Shown: positions 35,110 to 44,854 of the stretch, one piece after another
How the letters are laid out: each line of letters begins with the position of its first letter
Numbering within the stretch: position 1 is the stretch's first letter
Notes under the pieces: model-generated
Database searches by the model: none
Seen by the model: only the letters and a program-made list of their open reading frames with translations
What the model was told of the DNA's origin: nothing
NCBI GenBank assembly: GCA_022843385.1
Contig: JALHNT010000019.1
Coordinates: 62,001 to 126,000 of the forward strand
Length of the DNA stretch: 64,000 bases
Source: Anaerolineae bacterium
GTDB lineage: Bacteria; Chloroflexota; Anaerolineae; Aggregatilineales; Phototrophicaceae
Direction: 5' to 3'
Made by a program: the position numbers and the translations under genes

Positions 35110-36975
35110 ATGAACACAAAACGCTTGACTATGGCACAGGCCCTTATTCTGTATCTGCAAAATCAATTTACCGAGCGCGATGGTGTCGAACAGCCCTTCT
35201 TCGCTGGCTGCTGGGGCATTTTTGGGCATGGTAATGTCGCCGGTATCGGGGAAGCGCTTCAGCAAACCGCCGAAACATTTCGTTACTACCAGGCGCGAAA
35301 CGAACAGGCGATGGTACACACCGCCGTCGCCTACGCCCGCATGAAAAACCGGTTGCAAACCTTCGCCTGCACATCATCCATCGGCCCAGGCGCGACCAAC
35401 ATGATTACCGGCGCTGCCGTCGCCACGATCAACCGTGTGCCGGTGCTGCTGCTGCCGGGAGACATCTTCGCCGAACGGCTGCAAGCGCCGGTGCTGCAAC
35501 AGCTTGAGGTCGAGTACTCACAGGATATTTCGGTCAACGACTGCTTCCGCCCGGTTTCGCGCTATTGGGATCGGATCAATCGACCAGAGCAGCTCATGGC
35601 ATCGCTGCCGGAGGCTATGCGTATCCTGACTTCACCGGCACAAACCGGCTGCGTCACGCTGGCACTGCCACAGGATGTGCAGGCCATGGCCTTTGACTAT
35701 CCCACACGGCTGTTTGAAAAGCGAGTCTGGCACATCCCGCGCAATCGGCCTGACCTCACCAGCCTGCAACGCGCCGTCGAGTGGATCAAAGCGAGCAAGA
35801 AGCCACTGATTGTTGCGGGAGGCGGCGTCATCTACAGTGATGCTACCGCAGCGCTGGAGCAATTTGTCAGCCGTGCCGGCATCCCGGTGGGTGAGACGAT
35901 GGCAGGCAAAGGCTCGCTGCCCTACAATCATCCGATGAACCTGGGAGCGATTGGCGTCACCGGCACACCGGGCGCAAACATCATGGCGCGGGAAGCAGAT
36001 CTCATCATCGGCATTGGCACCCGCTACAGCGACTTCACCACTGCTTCCAAGACGGCCTTTCAGAACCCTGACCTTCGCTTCATCAACATCAACGTGACAG
36101 AATTTGATGCTTACAAGCATCAGGCGTTGCCACTGGTTGGGGACGCGCAGGTAGTGATGGCAGAGTTAGAGGCGGCACTTGCCGGTTGGCAAACAGCCAG
36201 CGATTATCAACAACGCGCCCGTCATTTTAATCAGGAGTGGGATGCCGAGGTCAGCCGCATTTACAACCTGGAACACGGGCCGTTGATGAGCCAGGGCGAA
36301 GTGATCGGCGTCCTCAACACGCTGTCACACCCCCAAGATGTGGTGCTGAATGCGGCGGGCAGTATGCCAGGGGATTTGCACAAATTATGGCGGACGCGCA
36401 ATCCAAAGGGGTATCACCTCGAATATGGCAATTCCACCATGGGCTATGAAATTCCCGGTGGAATTGGGGTCAAGATGGCTGCCCCTGAACGCGAAGTCTA
36501 TGTGCTCATTGGAGATGGTTCTTATCTGATGATGCCATCGGAAGTTGTCACAGCCGTTCAGGAAGGCATCAAGCTGGTCATGATTCTGGTGGATAATCAT
36601 GGGTTCGCCAGCATCGGCGGGCTGTCAAAATCCATCGGCAGCGATGGCTTCGGCACCAAATATCGGTATCGCACGGACTCAGGCCAACTCGATGGCGATG
36701 TGCTGCCGGTTGATTATGCCGCCAATGTTGCCAGTCTGGGCGCAAAGGTCATCAAAGCTGCCAATCGCGACGAACTGGCGAACGCGCTTGTGCAAGCCCA
36801 ACAGATGACCGAGACCGTCTGCATCGTGGTTGAAACCGACCGGCGTCAGCGCGTTGGCGGCTACGAGTCGTGGTGGGATGTAGCCATCGCCGAGGTATCA
36901 GACAATCCGGCAGTTCAGGAAGCACGTAGGAATTTCGAACAAGCCAAAGCTAAAGAGCGCTGGCTGACCGTTTAA
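35110..36975 (+). CDS. iolD: 3D-(3,5/4)-trihydroxycyclohexane-1,2-dione hydrolase
   Basis: A 621-residue thiamine-diphosphate enzyme that opens the inositol-derived ring to give 5-deoxy-glucuronate, the IolB substrate. Three domains are seen: PYR (about 8-190, FFAGCWGIFGHGNVAGIGEA and the conserved QTFACTSSIGPGATNM region), a central domain (about 215-345), and PP (about 400-600) with the ThDP motif IGDGSYLMMP ... LVDNHGFASIGGLS. ATG 35110 has AAGGA 8 nt upstream; a TTG codon directly before it is not needed. Length is as expected for IolD. Confidence 0.93.
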   Translation: MNTKRLTMAQALILYLQNQFTERDGVEQPFFAGCWGIFGHGNVAGIGEALQQTAETFRYYQARNEQAMVHTAVAYARMKNRLQTFACTSSIGPGATNMITGAAVATINRVPVLLLPGDIFAERLQAPVLQQLEVEYSQDISVNDCFRPVSRYWDRINRPEQLMASLPEAMRILTSPAQTGCVTLALPQDVQAMAFDYPTRLFEKRVWHIPRNRPDLTSLQRAVEWIKASKKPLIVAGGGVIYSDATAALEQFVSRAGIPVGETMAGKGSLPYNHPMNLGAIGVTGTPGANIMAREADLIIGIGTRYSDFTTASKTAFQNPDLRFININVTEFDAYKHQALPLVGDAQVVMAELEAALAGWQTASDYQQRARHFNQEWDAEVSRIYNLEHGPLMSQGEVIGVLNTLSHPQDVVLNAAGSMPGDLHKLWRTRNPKGYHLEYGNSTMGYEIPGGIGVKMAAPEREVYVLIGDGSYLMMPSEVVTAVQEGIKLVMILVDNHGFASIGGLSKSIGSDGFGTKYRYRTDSGQLDGDVLPVDYAANVASLGAKVIKAANRDELANALVQAQQMTETVCIVVETDRRQRVGGYESWWDVAIAEVSDNPAVQEARRNFEQAKAKERWLTV

Positions 36976-37002
36976 TTCGCTCGACAAACAAGGACACACA
37001 AC

Positions 37003-38013
37003 ATGGCTCTTCGTATAGGCGTCATCGGCGCTGGCCGCATTGGCAAAGTTCATGCCGAGACTCTGGTTACACGAGTCCCCGGCGTGCAACTGATCGCAGT
37101 TGCAGATGTAATTTCTGCGGCGGCGGAGGAACTGGCAGCGCGCCTCCATATTCCGGTTGCGACAGCGGACTATCGCGACATCATTCGCGACACCAGCATT
37201 GATGCTATCGCCATTTGTTCGGCAACCGATACCCACTCCCCGATCATTATCGAGGCGGCGCAGGCGGGCAAACAGATCTTCTGCGAAAAGCCGATTGATC
37301 TGAACCTGGCGCGGATTGATGGGGCGCTGGAAGCGGTCGAGAAAGCGCGAGTCAAGCTACAAATCGGGTTCAACCGTCGCTTCGACGCCAACTATGCCCG
37401 CGTCCGCCAGGCGATTCAGACCGGTGAAATCGGCGATCTGCACATGCTGCATATCATCAGCCGCGACCCTGCCCCACCGCCAATCAGCTACATCAAGGTA
37501 TCCGGCGGAATCTTCCTGGATATGAGCATCCATGATTTTGATATGGCACGGTTTCTCACTGGAAGCGACGCGGTTGAAATCTATACGGTAGCGGGGGTCA
37601 AGGTTGATCCTGCCATTGGCGACGCCGGCGATGTCGATACCGCCTTCATGGTGATGAAGTTCGTCAATGGCGCTACCGTTACGATTGATAACAGCCGCAA
37701 GGCCGTTTACGGTTACGATCAGCGGGTTGAGGCCTTCGGCAGTGGTGGCAGCATCAGCACCGATAATCAATACCCCAACGCGGCCACCATCAGCACGGGT
37801 CAGCATATCCGGCGCGACCTGCCGCTTAACTTTTTCATGGAACGTTACACGGCTTCCTATGAGAATGAGATGAGGGCGTTCGTTGATGCTATCACCAACA
37901 ACAAACCGGTTCCAGTCACCGGTCACGATGGACGGGTCCCGGTGGTGATGGGCTTAGCGGCAAAGAAATCGCACGTGGAAGGACGTCCAGTGCGGCTGAA
38001 TGAGATCAGCTAG
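37003..38013 (+). CDS. iolG: Inositol 2-dehydrogenase
   Basis: A 336-residue Gfo/Idh/MocA dehydrogenase that oxidises myo-inositol (or scyllo-inositol) with NAD+ to the inosose. The Rossmann motif is GVIGAGRIGKVHAE and the catalytic Lys lies in CEKPIDLNL. The IolG-specific block SRDPAPPPISYIKVSGG, followed by DMSIHDFDMARFL with the catalytic Asp-His, makes the assignment firm. AAGGA precedes the ATG. It is much more IolG-like than the Gfo protein at 11993. Its stop overlaps the convergent GH13 gene by 8 nt. Confidence 0.92.
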   Translation: MALRIGVIGAGRIGKVHAETLVTRVPGVQLIAVADVISAAAEELAARLHIPVATADYRDIIRDTSIDAIAICSATDTHSPIIIEAAQAGKQIFCEKPIDLNLARIDGALEAVEKARVKLQIGFNRRFDANYARVRQAIQTGEIGDLHMLHIISRDPAPPPISYIKVSGGIFLDMSIHDFDMARFLTGSDAVEIYTVAGVKVDPAIGDAGDVDTAFMVMKFVNGATVTIDNSRKAVYGYDQRVEAFGSGGSISTDNQYPNAATISTGQHIRRDLPLNFFMERYTASYENEMRAFVDAITNNKPVPVTGHDGRVPVVMGLAAKKSHVEGRPVRLNEIS

Positions 38014-39628
38014 CTGCGCGACGGTCACGAATGAGCTGCTGATAGAACCTCAGCAGCTCGTGATCCTGCTGATCGCCCCATAGCATTGGTACCCGATTGA
38101 CATGCAGCCCCAGACCATCCCGACTGCTCACTTTCTGCGTGATCCCAACCTCAGACCCGTAGTAGATGACGGGCGGGTTAGAGAGACTCATCTGGAAGCG
38201 CACCGCCTGACGCAGCACATCTTTGTCACCCTGAGCGATAAAGAGGAATCGATCCATGTCATGATTATCGATGAAGGTAGGCATGAGGAAATCCGCCGGG
38301 AATGCCCGTCGATGGCGGCCATGAAATCGCCGTAAGTCCGCTTCCGTCTGGGTGCGAAGCGCGAACGTGTGGCGCAAGGCATCGCAGGTATGGAAATCCA
38401 GCAGTCCATCGAGGCGGCCCACATATTCCTGCTGAATTTGCGGCGCGTCGACCACTTCGCCAAAGCAGAAGCAGTCGGGCTTAGCTTGCTTACAGGCCGT
38501 CCAGAAATCCGTCCAGAAATCGGGGCCAGGGCCATCGGCAACATCGAGGCGAAATCCATCAATATCAAACTGCTGTAACCAGAACAGGCCGACATTGATC
38601 AGCCATTGCCGTGCCAGCGGATTGGCGGCATTGATCTGTGGCATGGTCGGCACACCGAAGAAGCTGCGATAGCCTAAAGCTGAGTCATCAAAGGTGAACC
38701 ACTGACGATAGGGACTGGCTGGATTGTTCAGCGCATCGACAAAAAATGGATGCTCATTCGAAAGATGATTGAGCGCAATATCGAGAATGACACGTATTCC
38801 CCGTTCATGAGCATCGCTGACAACTCGGCGCAGCGCTTCATCGCCGCCCAGGCGGGGTTCAACATGGGCATAATCAATCACATCATAGCCGTGATGGGTG
38901 CGGCTGCAAAATACTGGACTGAGCCAGACAGTATCCGCGCCTAGATCCGCGATGTAGTCCAGCTTCTCCGCCACACCCCACAACGTCCCGCCACAGAATC
39001 CGTTCAGGTCATCCGTCTGCAACCAATCCCTGCCTTGCCCCGGAAAGAAGCGATCAACAAAGATGTGGTAGATGACAGCATCATGCGCCCAGGGCGGGGG
39101 TTTCAATCGATCAACCGAGAGAGCAAAGGTATGCGGCTGATGGGGGTCGCCGACGGCAAGCTGCTCGGATACCGCTTCACCACGAAAGTAAGCCGCAGCC
39201 GCCACTTCTGCGGTCGCCTTCACCTGCGGCCAATCCGCAAACCATTCGTCGCCGTCTGCGGCCCATCCGCTAATCTGATAGCGAAGCAGTGTGCCATCCA
39301 TTTGCGGAGGGATGGTCGCGCTCCAGCGCTGGATGTATCCCCAGGCAAGGGTATCCCATTGAACATCCTGGCGCTCAAAAGTGATGACCTGTCCGTTGAG
39401 TGCATGACCCCGTTCACCACGCGGCATCGTTCCATTGATGGTGTAATAGCAGGCCACATGATCGATCTGAACATCGGTACCGACTCTAACCGTCAGCAGT
39501 ATAGGCGAACCTGGCTCAGGGTCACGCGGTTCAATGTGATGGTGATGCTGAATGCCATGCCGACTGGTGCGGTGATGCATCAGCTTGAGCTGATCGGTGG
39601 CGAGCGTACCAAAGATGAACTCTTCCAT
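38006..39628 (-). CDS. GH13 alpha-amylase family enzyme (neopullulanase/cyclomaltodextrinase-like)
   Basis: 540 residues, no signal peptide, so likely cytoplasmic. An N-terminal starch-binding-like beta domain (about 25-170) precedes the catalytic barrel (about 175-535). Conserved regions are present: DIALNHLSNEHP (region I), GFRLDVADG with the nucleophile Asp (II), CFGEVVD with the acid/base Glu (III), and FIDNHDMDRF (IV). The N-domain plus barrel layout matches cyclomaltodextrinase/neopullulanase enzymes that cleave imported maltodextrins. GGAGG lies just ahead of the ATG. It follows the MalG gene by 70 nt on the same strand and probably ends the maltodextrin operon. Confidence 0.9.
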   Translation of the reverse strand: MEEFIFGTLATDQLKLMHHRTSRHGIQHHHHIEPRDPEPGSPILLTVRVGTDVQIDHVACYYTINGTMPRGERGHALNGQVITFERQDVQWDTLAWGYIQRWSATIPPQMDGTLLRYQISGWAADGDEWFADWPQVKATAEVAAAAYFRGEAVSEQLAVGDPHQPHTFALSVDRLKPPPWAHDAVIYHIFVDRFFPGQGRDWLQTDDLNGFCGGTLWGVAEKLDYIADLGADTVWLSPVFCSRTHHGYDVIDYAHVEPRLGGDEALRRVVSDAHERGIRVILDIALNHLSNEHPFFVDALNNPASPYRQWFTFDDSALGYRSFFGVPTMPQINAANPLARQWLINVGLFWLQQFDIDGFRLDVADGPGPDFWTDFWTACKQAKPDCFCFGEVVDAPQIQQEYVGRLDGLLDFHTCDALRHTFALRTQTEADLRRFHGRHRRAFPADFLMPTFIDNHDMDRFLFIAQGDKDVLRQAVRFQMSLSNPPVIYYGSEVGITQKVSSRDGLGLHVNRVPMLWGDQQDHELLRFYQQLIRDRRAAS

Positions 39629-39698
39629 ATTGCCTCCAATAATAAAGGCGGGTTGTTATGCCCGCCCTCTTTCGAAACAACAGTCAGGGGTTATGCGA

Positions 39699-40622
39699 CT
39701 ACCCCTTGACTGCACCCTGAGTCAAACCGCCGACAATGTACTTTTGCAAAGAGAGATACAGCAGCACGACTGGCGTAGCAGCCAGCAGCGACCCGGCGGC
39801 GAAAACGCCCCAGTCTTCGGTGAACTTGGCTGATACAAAGTTGAACAGGCCGACCATCAGCGTCCAGTTGTTGCGATCGCTCAACATGATGCGGGCAAGC
39901 ACAAACTCATTGAAAGTGCCGACAAAAGACAACAGCGCAACTACGGCAAGAATCGGGCGGATTAAGGGGAAAACCAGATACCAGAAAGTCTGCCAATGGG
40001 TGGCTCCATCGACCAGCGCCGACTCGTCAATATCCTTGGGGACGGTATCGAAGAAGCCCTTGACCAGCCAGGTATTGACCCCCATCGCGCCACCCAGGTA
40101 GACCATAATCAGGCCGCCGTGCTGGTCAAGTCCCAAGAATGGGATATAGCGTCCAACCTGCACCAAGATGAGATACAGTGCAACCATCGCCAGCACATTC
40201 GGGAATACCTGAATCAACAGGATCGTGACCAACAGGGTGCGCCGTCCACGAAAGCGAAAGCGTGAGAAAGCGTAGGCAGCCAAGACGGTGATCGCCAGCG
40301 AGAGGATCGTAGTGGTGACGGCAACCAGCAGTGAATTGCGTACCCAATTCCAGAAGGGTATCTGGTCATTGTTCAGCAGGCGGTCAAAATTGACGAACAA
40401 ATCGCTGATCGACGTGACATTGGTTGGAATCAGCGTTTGAGTGACCATCGACCCGGTTGGATTAAACGACGCCGAAATAATCCACACCACCGGAAACAGC
40501 GTGAATATCAGGGCAATCACAATAACCAATGCACGCAGGATTGGGAAAAGCCGGCCACCATAGCTGGGGGGAGCACTATTACCATGAGCAGCAATGGTAC
40601 GGGTTTGCACAGAACTAGACAT
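39699..40622 (-). CDS. Maltodextrin ABC transporter permease, MalG-like
   Basis: A 307-residue inner-membrane permease with six transmembrane helices, the first at [20 protein letters not shown]. The EAA loop reads [20 protein letters not shown] and the C-terminus ends GLTQGAVKG, as in MalG. ATG 40622 has GGAGG 9-10 nt upstream, better than the GTG 9 nt earlier. It overlaps the MalF stop by 8 nt, so translation is coupled. Confidence 0.92.
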   Translation of the reverse strand: MSSSVQTRTIAAHGNSAPPSYGGRLFPILRALVIVIALIFTLFPVVWIISASFNPTGSMVTQTLIPTNVTSISDLFVNFDRLLNNDQIPFWNWVRNSLLVAVTTTILSLAITVLAAYAFSRFRFRGRRTLLVTILLIQVFPNVLAMVALYLILVQVGRYIPFLGLDQHGGLIMVYLGGAMGVNTWLVKGFFDTVPKDIDESALVDGATHWQTFWYLVFPLIRPILAVVALLSFVGTFNEFVLARIMLSDRNNWTLMVGLFNFVSAKFTEDWGVFAAGSLLAATPVVLLYLSLQKYIVGGLTQGAVKG

Positions 40623-42225
40623 TTTCACCAACCTCCTCCCAGCGCCGCGTTAGCCGGAACTGCACCAGGGTCATCAGCCCAACCAGGAAAAAGATCACAA
40701 TGGCGATAGCCGAGGCAAATCCAAAATCACGGGTTCCACCTGAACCAAAGGCGAAGCGGAAGGTATAGCTGATGAGGTTATCAGTGTGTCCAACAGGCGG
40801 CGCAGTCGTTCCGATCATGGTTGGGCCGCCCTGGAATAAGGCTTCAATCAACAGGTAGTTGTTGAAGTTAAAGATGAACGATGCGATCAGGAGCGGGCCA
40901 ACCGCAACCAGCAGCAGTGGCAGTGTCAGGCTCCAGAACCGTTCCCAGGCGTTGGCTCCGTCCACTTCAGCCGCCTCATAGATCGAGGAGGGAATGGACT
41001 GTAAAGCACCGCTGCATATCAGCATGAAGTAGGGGTAAGACAACCACAGATTGACGAGAATAATGGCAATCTTCGCCCACAGTGGATCGCTCTGCCAGGG
41101 GACAGTTATGCCGGTCAGACTGGCAATCGTGGTCGTCACCACACCGCCATTGGGGTTCAGCATGCCACGCCAGATCAGAATGCTAATCATGCCCGGGATC
41201 GCATAGGGAATAATCAAGAGTGACTTGAGGATACGGTTGGTAACATTATCCTTGTTCAGCACCAGCGCCATTCCCAGACCAACTGCGAATGAGGTCAATA
41301 CGGAAAAGAGGGCAAATCCGATTGTCCAGAGGAAGACTCGAATCAATGGCTCAGATACACTGATGTCATTGAAGACGCGGGCAAAGTTCTGAAAACCAAC
41401 CGATACCCAGTAGCCGAGCGGCGCTTTACTGCCATCGGGGGCAACAAATTCGCCCGTGTTATCATTCGCCAGATAGGGTGTGTTCGTCTCAACATCGATC
41501 AGCGCATTCCGCGCTTCGTTATATTGCCACTTGGAGACAAAGGCACCGGCTTCGTTACGGGACTTGATGCCGATTGGTTCAGCCTCTGTCCCAAACGAAA
41601 GGTCTTGAATCTCGTTCAAGGCACGAAAGCGTTCGCCACCTGCCAGTAAAGCATAACCATCAATCGAAGCCGGAACGCCGCTGTCTGTGAAAGGTGCCTC
41701 CCCTGATTGGTTAGGGGTAACGGTTTGCACGGGTTGCCCCTGTGTGGCGAAAAAGGTAGACCCGTCCTGAGCAGTCAACCACAACGCATATTGCCCGGTC
41801 TCGGAACGGAAGACCTCCCAGGCATAACTGGTACCGCCCTCTGCCAGCACTTTCGTCTGCGACATCAGGGCGATAGCTTCTGCCTTTGTCGCGCGATGAC
41901 CATCGCTGAAATTGGTGAAAGCCACATAAACCGTATAAAAAATAGGGTATATTGCCAGTAAAGTCATCAACGCCAGACCAGGAGCCATCCAGCGCAGCGG
42001 CCACAAAGACGGCCATAGATTAATGACGCTTACGCCCAGCGCTACGACGACAATGATGAGTGCCAGCGACCAGTTGCCATCCTGCGCTATATTGAATGCT
42101 AACCAGAAAGCCAGCACGTCAACCAGGGCAATCCCGACTAACCGAATTGCCAACGATAACATGGTTGTACCCGTCAGGGATTGTTGGGCAGATGACCTGC
42201 CCGGTGCTGTCATCGCAGCAGCCAT
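40615..42225 (-). CDS. Maltodextrin ABC transporter permease, MalF-like with large external loop
   Basis: A 536-residue permease, close to MalF in size. Three N-terminal hydrophobic segments lead to a long extracytoplasmic loop (about 120-280), the counterpart of the MalF P2 loop that contacts the binding protein. Five further helices follow. The EAA loop is [28 protein letters not shown] lies a few bases before the ATG at 42225; a GTG 12 nt upstream is less likely. No MalK-like ATPase gene follows. Confidence 0.92.
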   Translation of the reverse strand: MAAAMTAPGRSSAQQSLTGTTMLSLAIRLVGIALVDVLAFWLAFNIAQDGNWSLALIIVVVALGVSVINLWPSLWPLRWMAPGLALMTLLAIYPIFYTVYVAFTNFSDGHRATKAEAIALMSQTKVLAEGGTSYAWEVFRSETGQYALWLTAQDGSTFFATQGQPVQTVTPNQSGEAPFTDSGVPASIDGYALLAGGERFRALNEIQDLSFGTEAEPIGIKSRNEAGAFVSKWQYNEARNALIDVETNTPYLANDNTGEFVAPDGSKAPLGYWVSVGFQNFARVFNDISVSEPLIRVFLWTIGFALFSVLTSFAVGLGMALVLNKDNVTNRILKSLLIIPYAIPGMISILIWRGMLNPNGGVVTTTIASLTGITVPWQSDPLWAKIAIILVNLWLSYPYFMLICSGALQSIPSSIYEAAEVDGANAWERFWSLTLPLLLVAVGPLLIASFIFNFNNYLLIEALFQGGPTMIGTTAPPVGHTDNLISYTFRFAFGSGGTRDFGFASAIAIVIFFLVGLMTLVQFRLTRRWEEVGENV

Positions 42226-42268
42226 AACTCCCTCCACATATCACAAACCCAATTTCAAGTGCGAGAAT

Positions 42269-42301
42269 CAACCTGGCTGGAAACCCGTTCCAACCAGGTT
42301 G
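42269..42301 (-). terminator. Intra-operon hairpin after the maltodextrin-binding protein gene
   Basis: A 14-position stem with 13 pairs, CAACCTGG(T/C)TGGAA-type arms and a 5-nt loop, lying 11 nt after the binding-protein stop. There is no T tract, so RNA stabilisation or partial termination is more likely than full termination. Confidence 0.55.
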
Positions 42302-42312
42302 AAGGCGGAGGA

Positions 42313-44175
42313 CTAGCTGCCGCTGGTGACCGTCAGCAGATTGGTAGCAGAGTCAAATGAGAAAGTCACAGATGCGCCATCAGACGGAACATTGAAGGCA
42401 ATGTTGGCTCCGTCGCGTGCGCCATCAGCACCGTAGTTGACATCCCAGGTCAGATTGACAGCGACTTTGGCTTCGTAGTCACCGGCAGGAATGGCGGTTG
42501 TGGTGAAGGTATAGATACCATCGCCGTCGGCATCCTGCAACCATGAGCGCAGGCAGTCAGGCGACCAATCTGCCGAGCAGCCAAGCGCAGCCTGATAGCT
42601 GCCAGGCACGGTGGCGATCACATGGTTGACGCTATCCGCAAACCACTTGGACTTGTAGTCGAAGATGAAGGTGATCGTCGTATCTTCCGCCAGCGACAGC
42701 GTGAGGTTGGCACCATCCCGTTCGCCATTGGCTCCGTAGTTTTCGTCCCAAGTGTTGTTGGCAGCGACCTTGTATTCATACTCACCTGCTGGAAGGGTGA
42801 AGGTGCCGATCCAGGCATCGCTGTTGGCGTTGTAAGCAAGCTGCGTATCCACGCATTCCGGTTGCCAGTCGCCGGCGCAGCCCAAAGCCGATTGAATTGT
42901 GCCAGGGATGGAGACAGCTTGTGGGCCATCTGCCGGTGGTGTATCACCGACAACCGTGACTGGCCCGATTGCGACGTCGCCGCCAGCGATCAGGGTACGG
43001 ATTTGGGTAGCGGCATCGCCAAAGGCCTGTTCAGGGGTCAATTTCTGATCGATGATGAAACCTATGGCACTGGCCCATGATCCCCAGACGGATGCCATTT
43101 GGGGAATCGACGGTTGGGGTTCACCGACCACACCGGCACTTTCAAAGGCATTCAAGTCGGCGTTATCAAGGTTTTCTCGCAGCGGAAGATAGGCCGGCGG
43201 GCGCGGATCGGCTTCGTAGAGGGCGCGCATTGGCTCTTCAGCAGCCATGAAGTCTAACAGGAAGGCTTCGGCCAGCAGTTGGTTTTCGCTGTAAGCGCTG
43301 ATCATGAAGCCCTGTCCACCAATGAACGGGCGCCCGGGGCCAGCCGGGCCAGCGGGAATATCACTGATGACGTAATTTGCGCCATTCTGGTTCAGGCGAT
43401 TGAGCGCCCAGGGGCCGGTGATCATCATGGCCGATTTGCCCGTTTCAAAGTTCGCCAGCATCGTATCATAATCCAGTGCCGGCGGGATGAAGCCACCCTT
43501 CACCATGCTATCCAGCCAGCCCAGAGCCGCAATCGCGCCTTCACTGTCGATGCCTACATCGTCTGGGTTGTAATTGCCTTCAGCATCACGCCCGAACACA
43601 TAGCCACCATAAGCACTCATGATCGGGAAAAAGTGATAGGAATCGCCACCTTGAGGTAGAAAACCAAACTCGGCCTTGCCGTCGGCCACCAGTTGTTCAG
43701 TGATGGCTTTCACATCATCCCAGGTCGCCGGAGCGTCTGGCACCAGCGTTGGATTACGGAAGAAGGCGACGTTCTCCACCGCATATGGCATTCCGTAGAG
43801 CTGCCCATTGTAGGTGAAGAGCTTGATTGACGGCTCGGAGAACTCAGCCAGCTTATCACCCAAGTCCAGCGGAACCACCGCCCCATTGAGCACCAGTTCA
43901 CCAATCCAGTCATGGACAGCGATGATGATGTCGGGGCCTTCACCGGCTGGGCCAGCCACCGGCAGATTCGACCGAATATCACCGAGGCCAATTTCCTGCA
44001 CCTGAACCGTCACGCCAAAATCAGCCGAGAACTGTTCAGCCAGTGGAGCCAATGCCGGGGCGCGGGTATTGTCGGCCCAGATCAACAAGTCGGGCCGATC
44101 CTGTGCCAGCGCTGAAAGCTGACCGCCCAATGCGACTAGCATCAGGGCAACTAGAACGATCATCCATTTACGCAT
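42313..44175 (-). CDS. Maltodextrin-binding protein fused to two C-terminal X25-like modules
   Basis: A 620-residue secreted protein. Signal peptide: MRKWMIVLVALMLVALGG, cleavage near ALAQDRP. Residues about 30-415 are a MalE-type family 1 binding protein (LLIWADNTRAPALAPLAEQF; GPDIIIAVHDW; a FETGKSAMMITGPWAL segment). After a short linker come two beta-domains of roughly 95 residues each (about 430-525 and 525-615). Both have the pattern ALGC-DW-PEC/PDC, then GEYEYKV or GDYEAKV, TWDENYG or TWDVNYG, and DGANL or DGANI: the X25 module known from pullulanases. X25 next to a solute-binding domain is unusual and may give extra alpha-glucan contact. ATG 44175 has GGAGAAGG upstream. Confidence 0.9.
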   Translation of the reverse strand: MRKWMIVLVALMLVALGGQLSALAQDRPDLLIWADNTRAPALAPLAEQFSADFGVTVQVQEIGLGDIRSNLPVAGPAGEGPDIIIAVHDWIGELVLNGAVVPLDLGDKLAEFSEPSIKLFTYNGQLYGMPYAVENVAFFRNPTLVPDAPATWDDVKAITEQLVADGKAEFGFLPQGGDSYHFFPIMSAYGGYVFGRDAEGNYNPDDVGIDSEGAIAALGWLDSMVKGGFIPPALDYDTMLANFETGKSAMMITGPWALNRLNQNGANYVISDIPAGPAGPGRPFIGGQGFMISAYSENQLLAEAFLLDFMAAEEPMRALYEADPRPPAYLPLRENLDNADLNAFESAGVVGEPQPSIPQMASVWGSWASAIGFIIDQKLTPEQAFGDAATQIRTLIAGGDVAIGPVTVVGDTPPADGPQAVSIPGTIQSALGCAGDWQPECVDTQLAYNANSDAWIGTFTLPAGEYEYKVAANNTWDENYGANGERDGANLTLSLAEDTTITFIFDYKSKWFADSVNHVIATVPGSYQAALGCSADWSPDCLRSWLQDADGDGIYTFTTTAIPAGDYEAKVAVNLTWDVNYGADGARDGANIAFNVPSDGASVTFSFDSATNLLTVTSGS

Positions 44176-44271
44176 TATGACCTTCTCCTTCAAACACTCA
44201 CAACAAATGGGTCGATATCTTGCTTCAGCAGTGATGCTTGAACATCCTGCTCCTTTCACCAAGCCAGTGCC

Positions 44272-44706
44272 TCAACCGACCAGTTGCTCCGATAAACTGT
44301 GGCGCAGTTTCTCCAGCAAACATTTCAGAGCAACCTGCTCATCAGCCGGTAAATGAGTCAGACGCTCCTCCAGTGTACGCAGATGTAGCGCGTTAGCTTC
44401 TTCCCACAGGGAACGCCCCAAATGCGTGAGCGATACCTGTTGGGCGCGTCTGTCGTCGCTATCACCATCGCGTTTGACCCAACCATGCTGCTCCAGGCTG
44501 TCAATGAGACGGGTCACGGTGCTGCGAGCGCAGAGCAATTGTTCGCTCAGATCTGTCAATTGGCTGCTGGTTACTTCGCTGAGTAGGGAAAGAATACGAA
44601 ATTGAGACTGAGTCAAGTCGAATTGGGCAAAGAGATGGCGATCCATTGCGTCCATTGCCACGTAGACATCATGCATGAGGCGGTATATGTGACTGGAAGA
44701 AGACAT
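44272..44706 (-). CDS. MarR-family transcriptional regulator
   Basis: A 144-residue winged-helix dimer. The DNA-binding part is recognisable: QFRILSLLSEV, then TDLSEQLLCARSTVTRLIDSLEQHGWV as recognition helix region, and the wing DSDDRRAQQVSLT with the usual DxRxxxxxLT pattern. The ATG at 44706 gives a leader of about 55 nt from the predicted promoter and places the first helix at the usual position; the ATG at 44760 would be almost at the transcription start. It lies upstream of the maltodextrin genes on the same strand with a gap of about 100 nt, so it may control them or only itself. Confidence 0.88.
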   Translation of the reverse strand: MSSSSHIYRLMHDVYVAMDAMDRHLFAQFDLTQSQFRILSLLSEVTSSQLTDLSEQLLCARSTVTRLIDSLEQHGWVKRDGDSDDRRAQQVSLTHLGRSLWEEANALHLRTLEERLTHLPADEQVALKCLLEKLRHSLSEQLVG

Positions 44707-44768
44707 ATGAAAGAAATCTTTGTGAACAAAAACTAATCGTTCCGCACGCAACAATCGCACCTACAAGT

Positions 44769-44797
44769 AAAATACCGTATGATAGTCACCTTGTCAA
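44769..44797 (-). promoter_or_regulatory. Promoter of the MarR gene
   Basis: Minus strand: TTGACA (44792-44797), 17-nt spacer, TATTTT (44769-44774). It begins immediately after the terminator of the upstream gene. Confidence 0.65.
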
Positions 44798-44802
44798 ATA
44801 CA

Positions 44803-44829
44803 AAGAGGAGTAGAAAATCTACTCCTCTT
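44803..44829 (-). terminator. Terminator of the alpha-oxoamine synthase gene
   Basis: A perfect 12-bp stem AAGAGGAGTAGA / TCTACTCCTCTT with a 3-nt loop, about 25 nt past the stop. The T-tract on the minus strand is short (TTTGTATTT). Confidence 0.8.
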
Positions 44830-44854
44830 GATGCATCTCAACTAAACCTCAAAA

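Noticed and set aside
44775..44791. GTAT...ATAC symmetry in the MarR promoter as an autoregulatory operator
   Set aside because: Symmetry is short and MarR sites vary; left as a promoter only.
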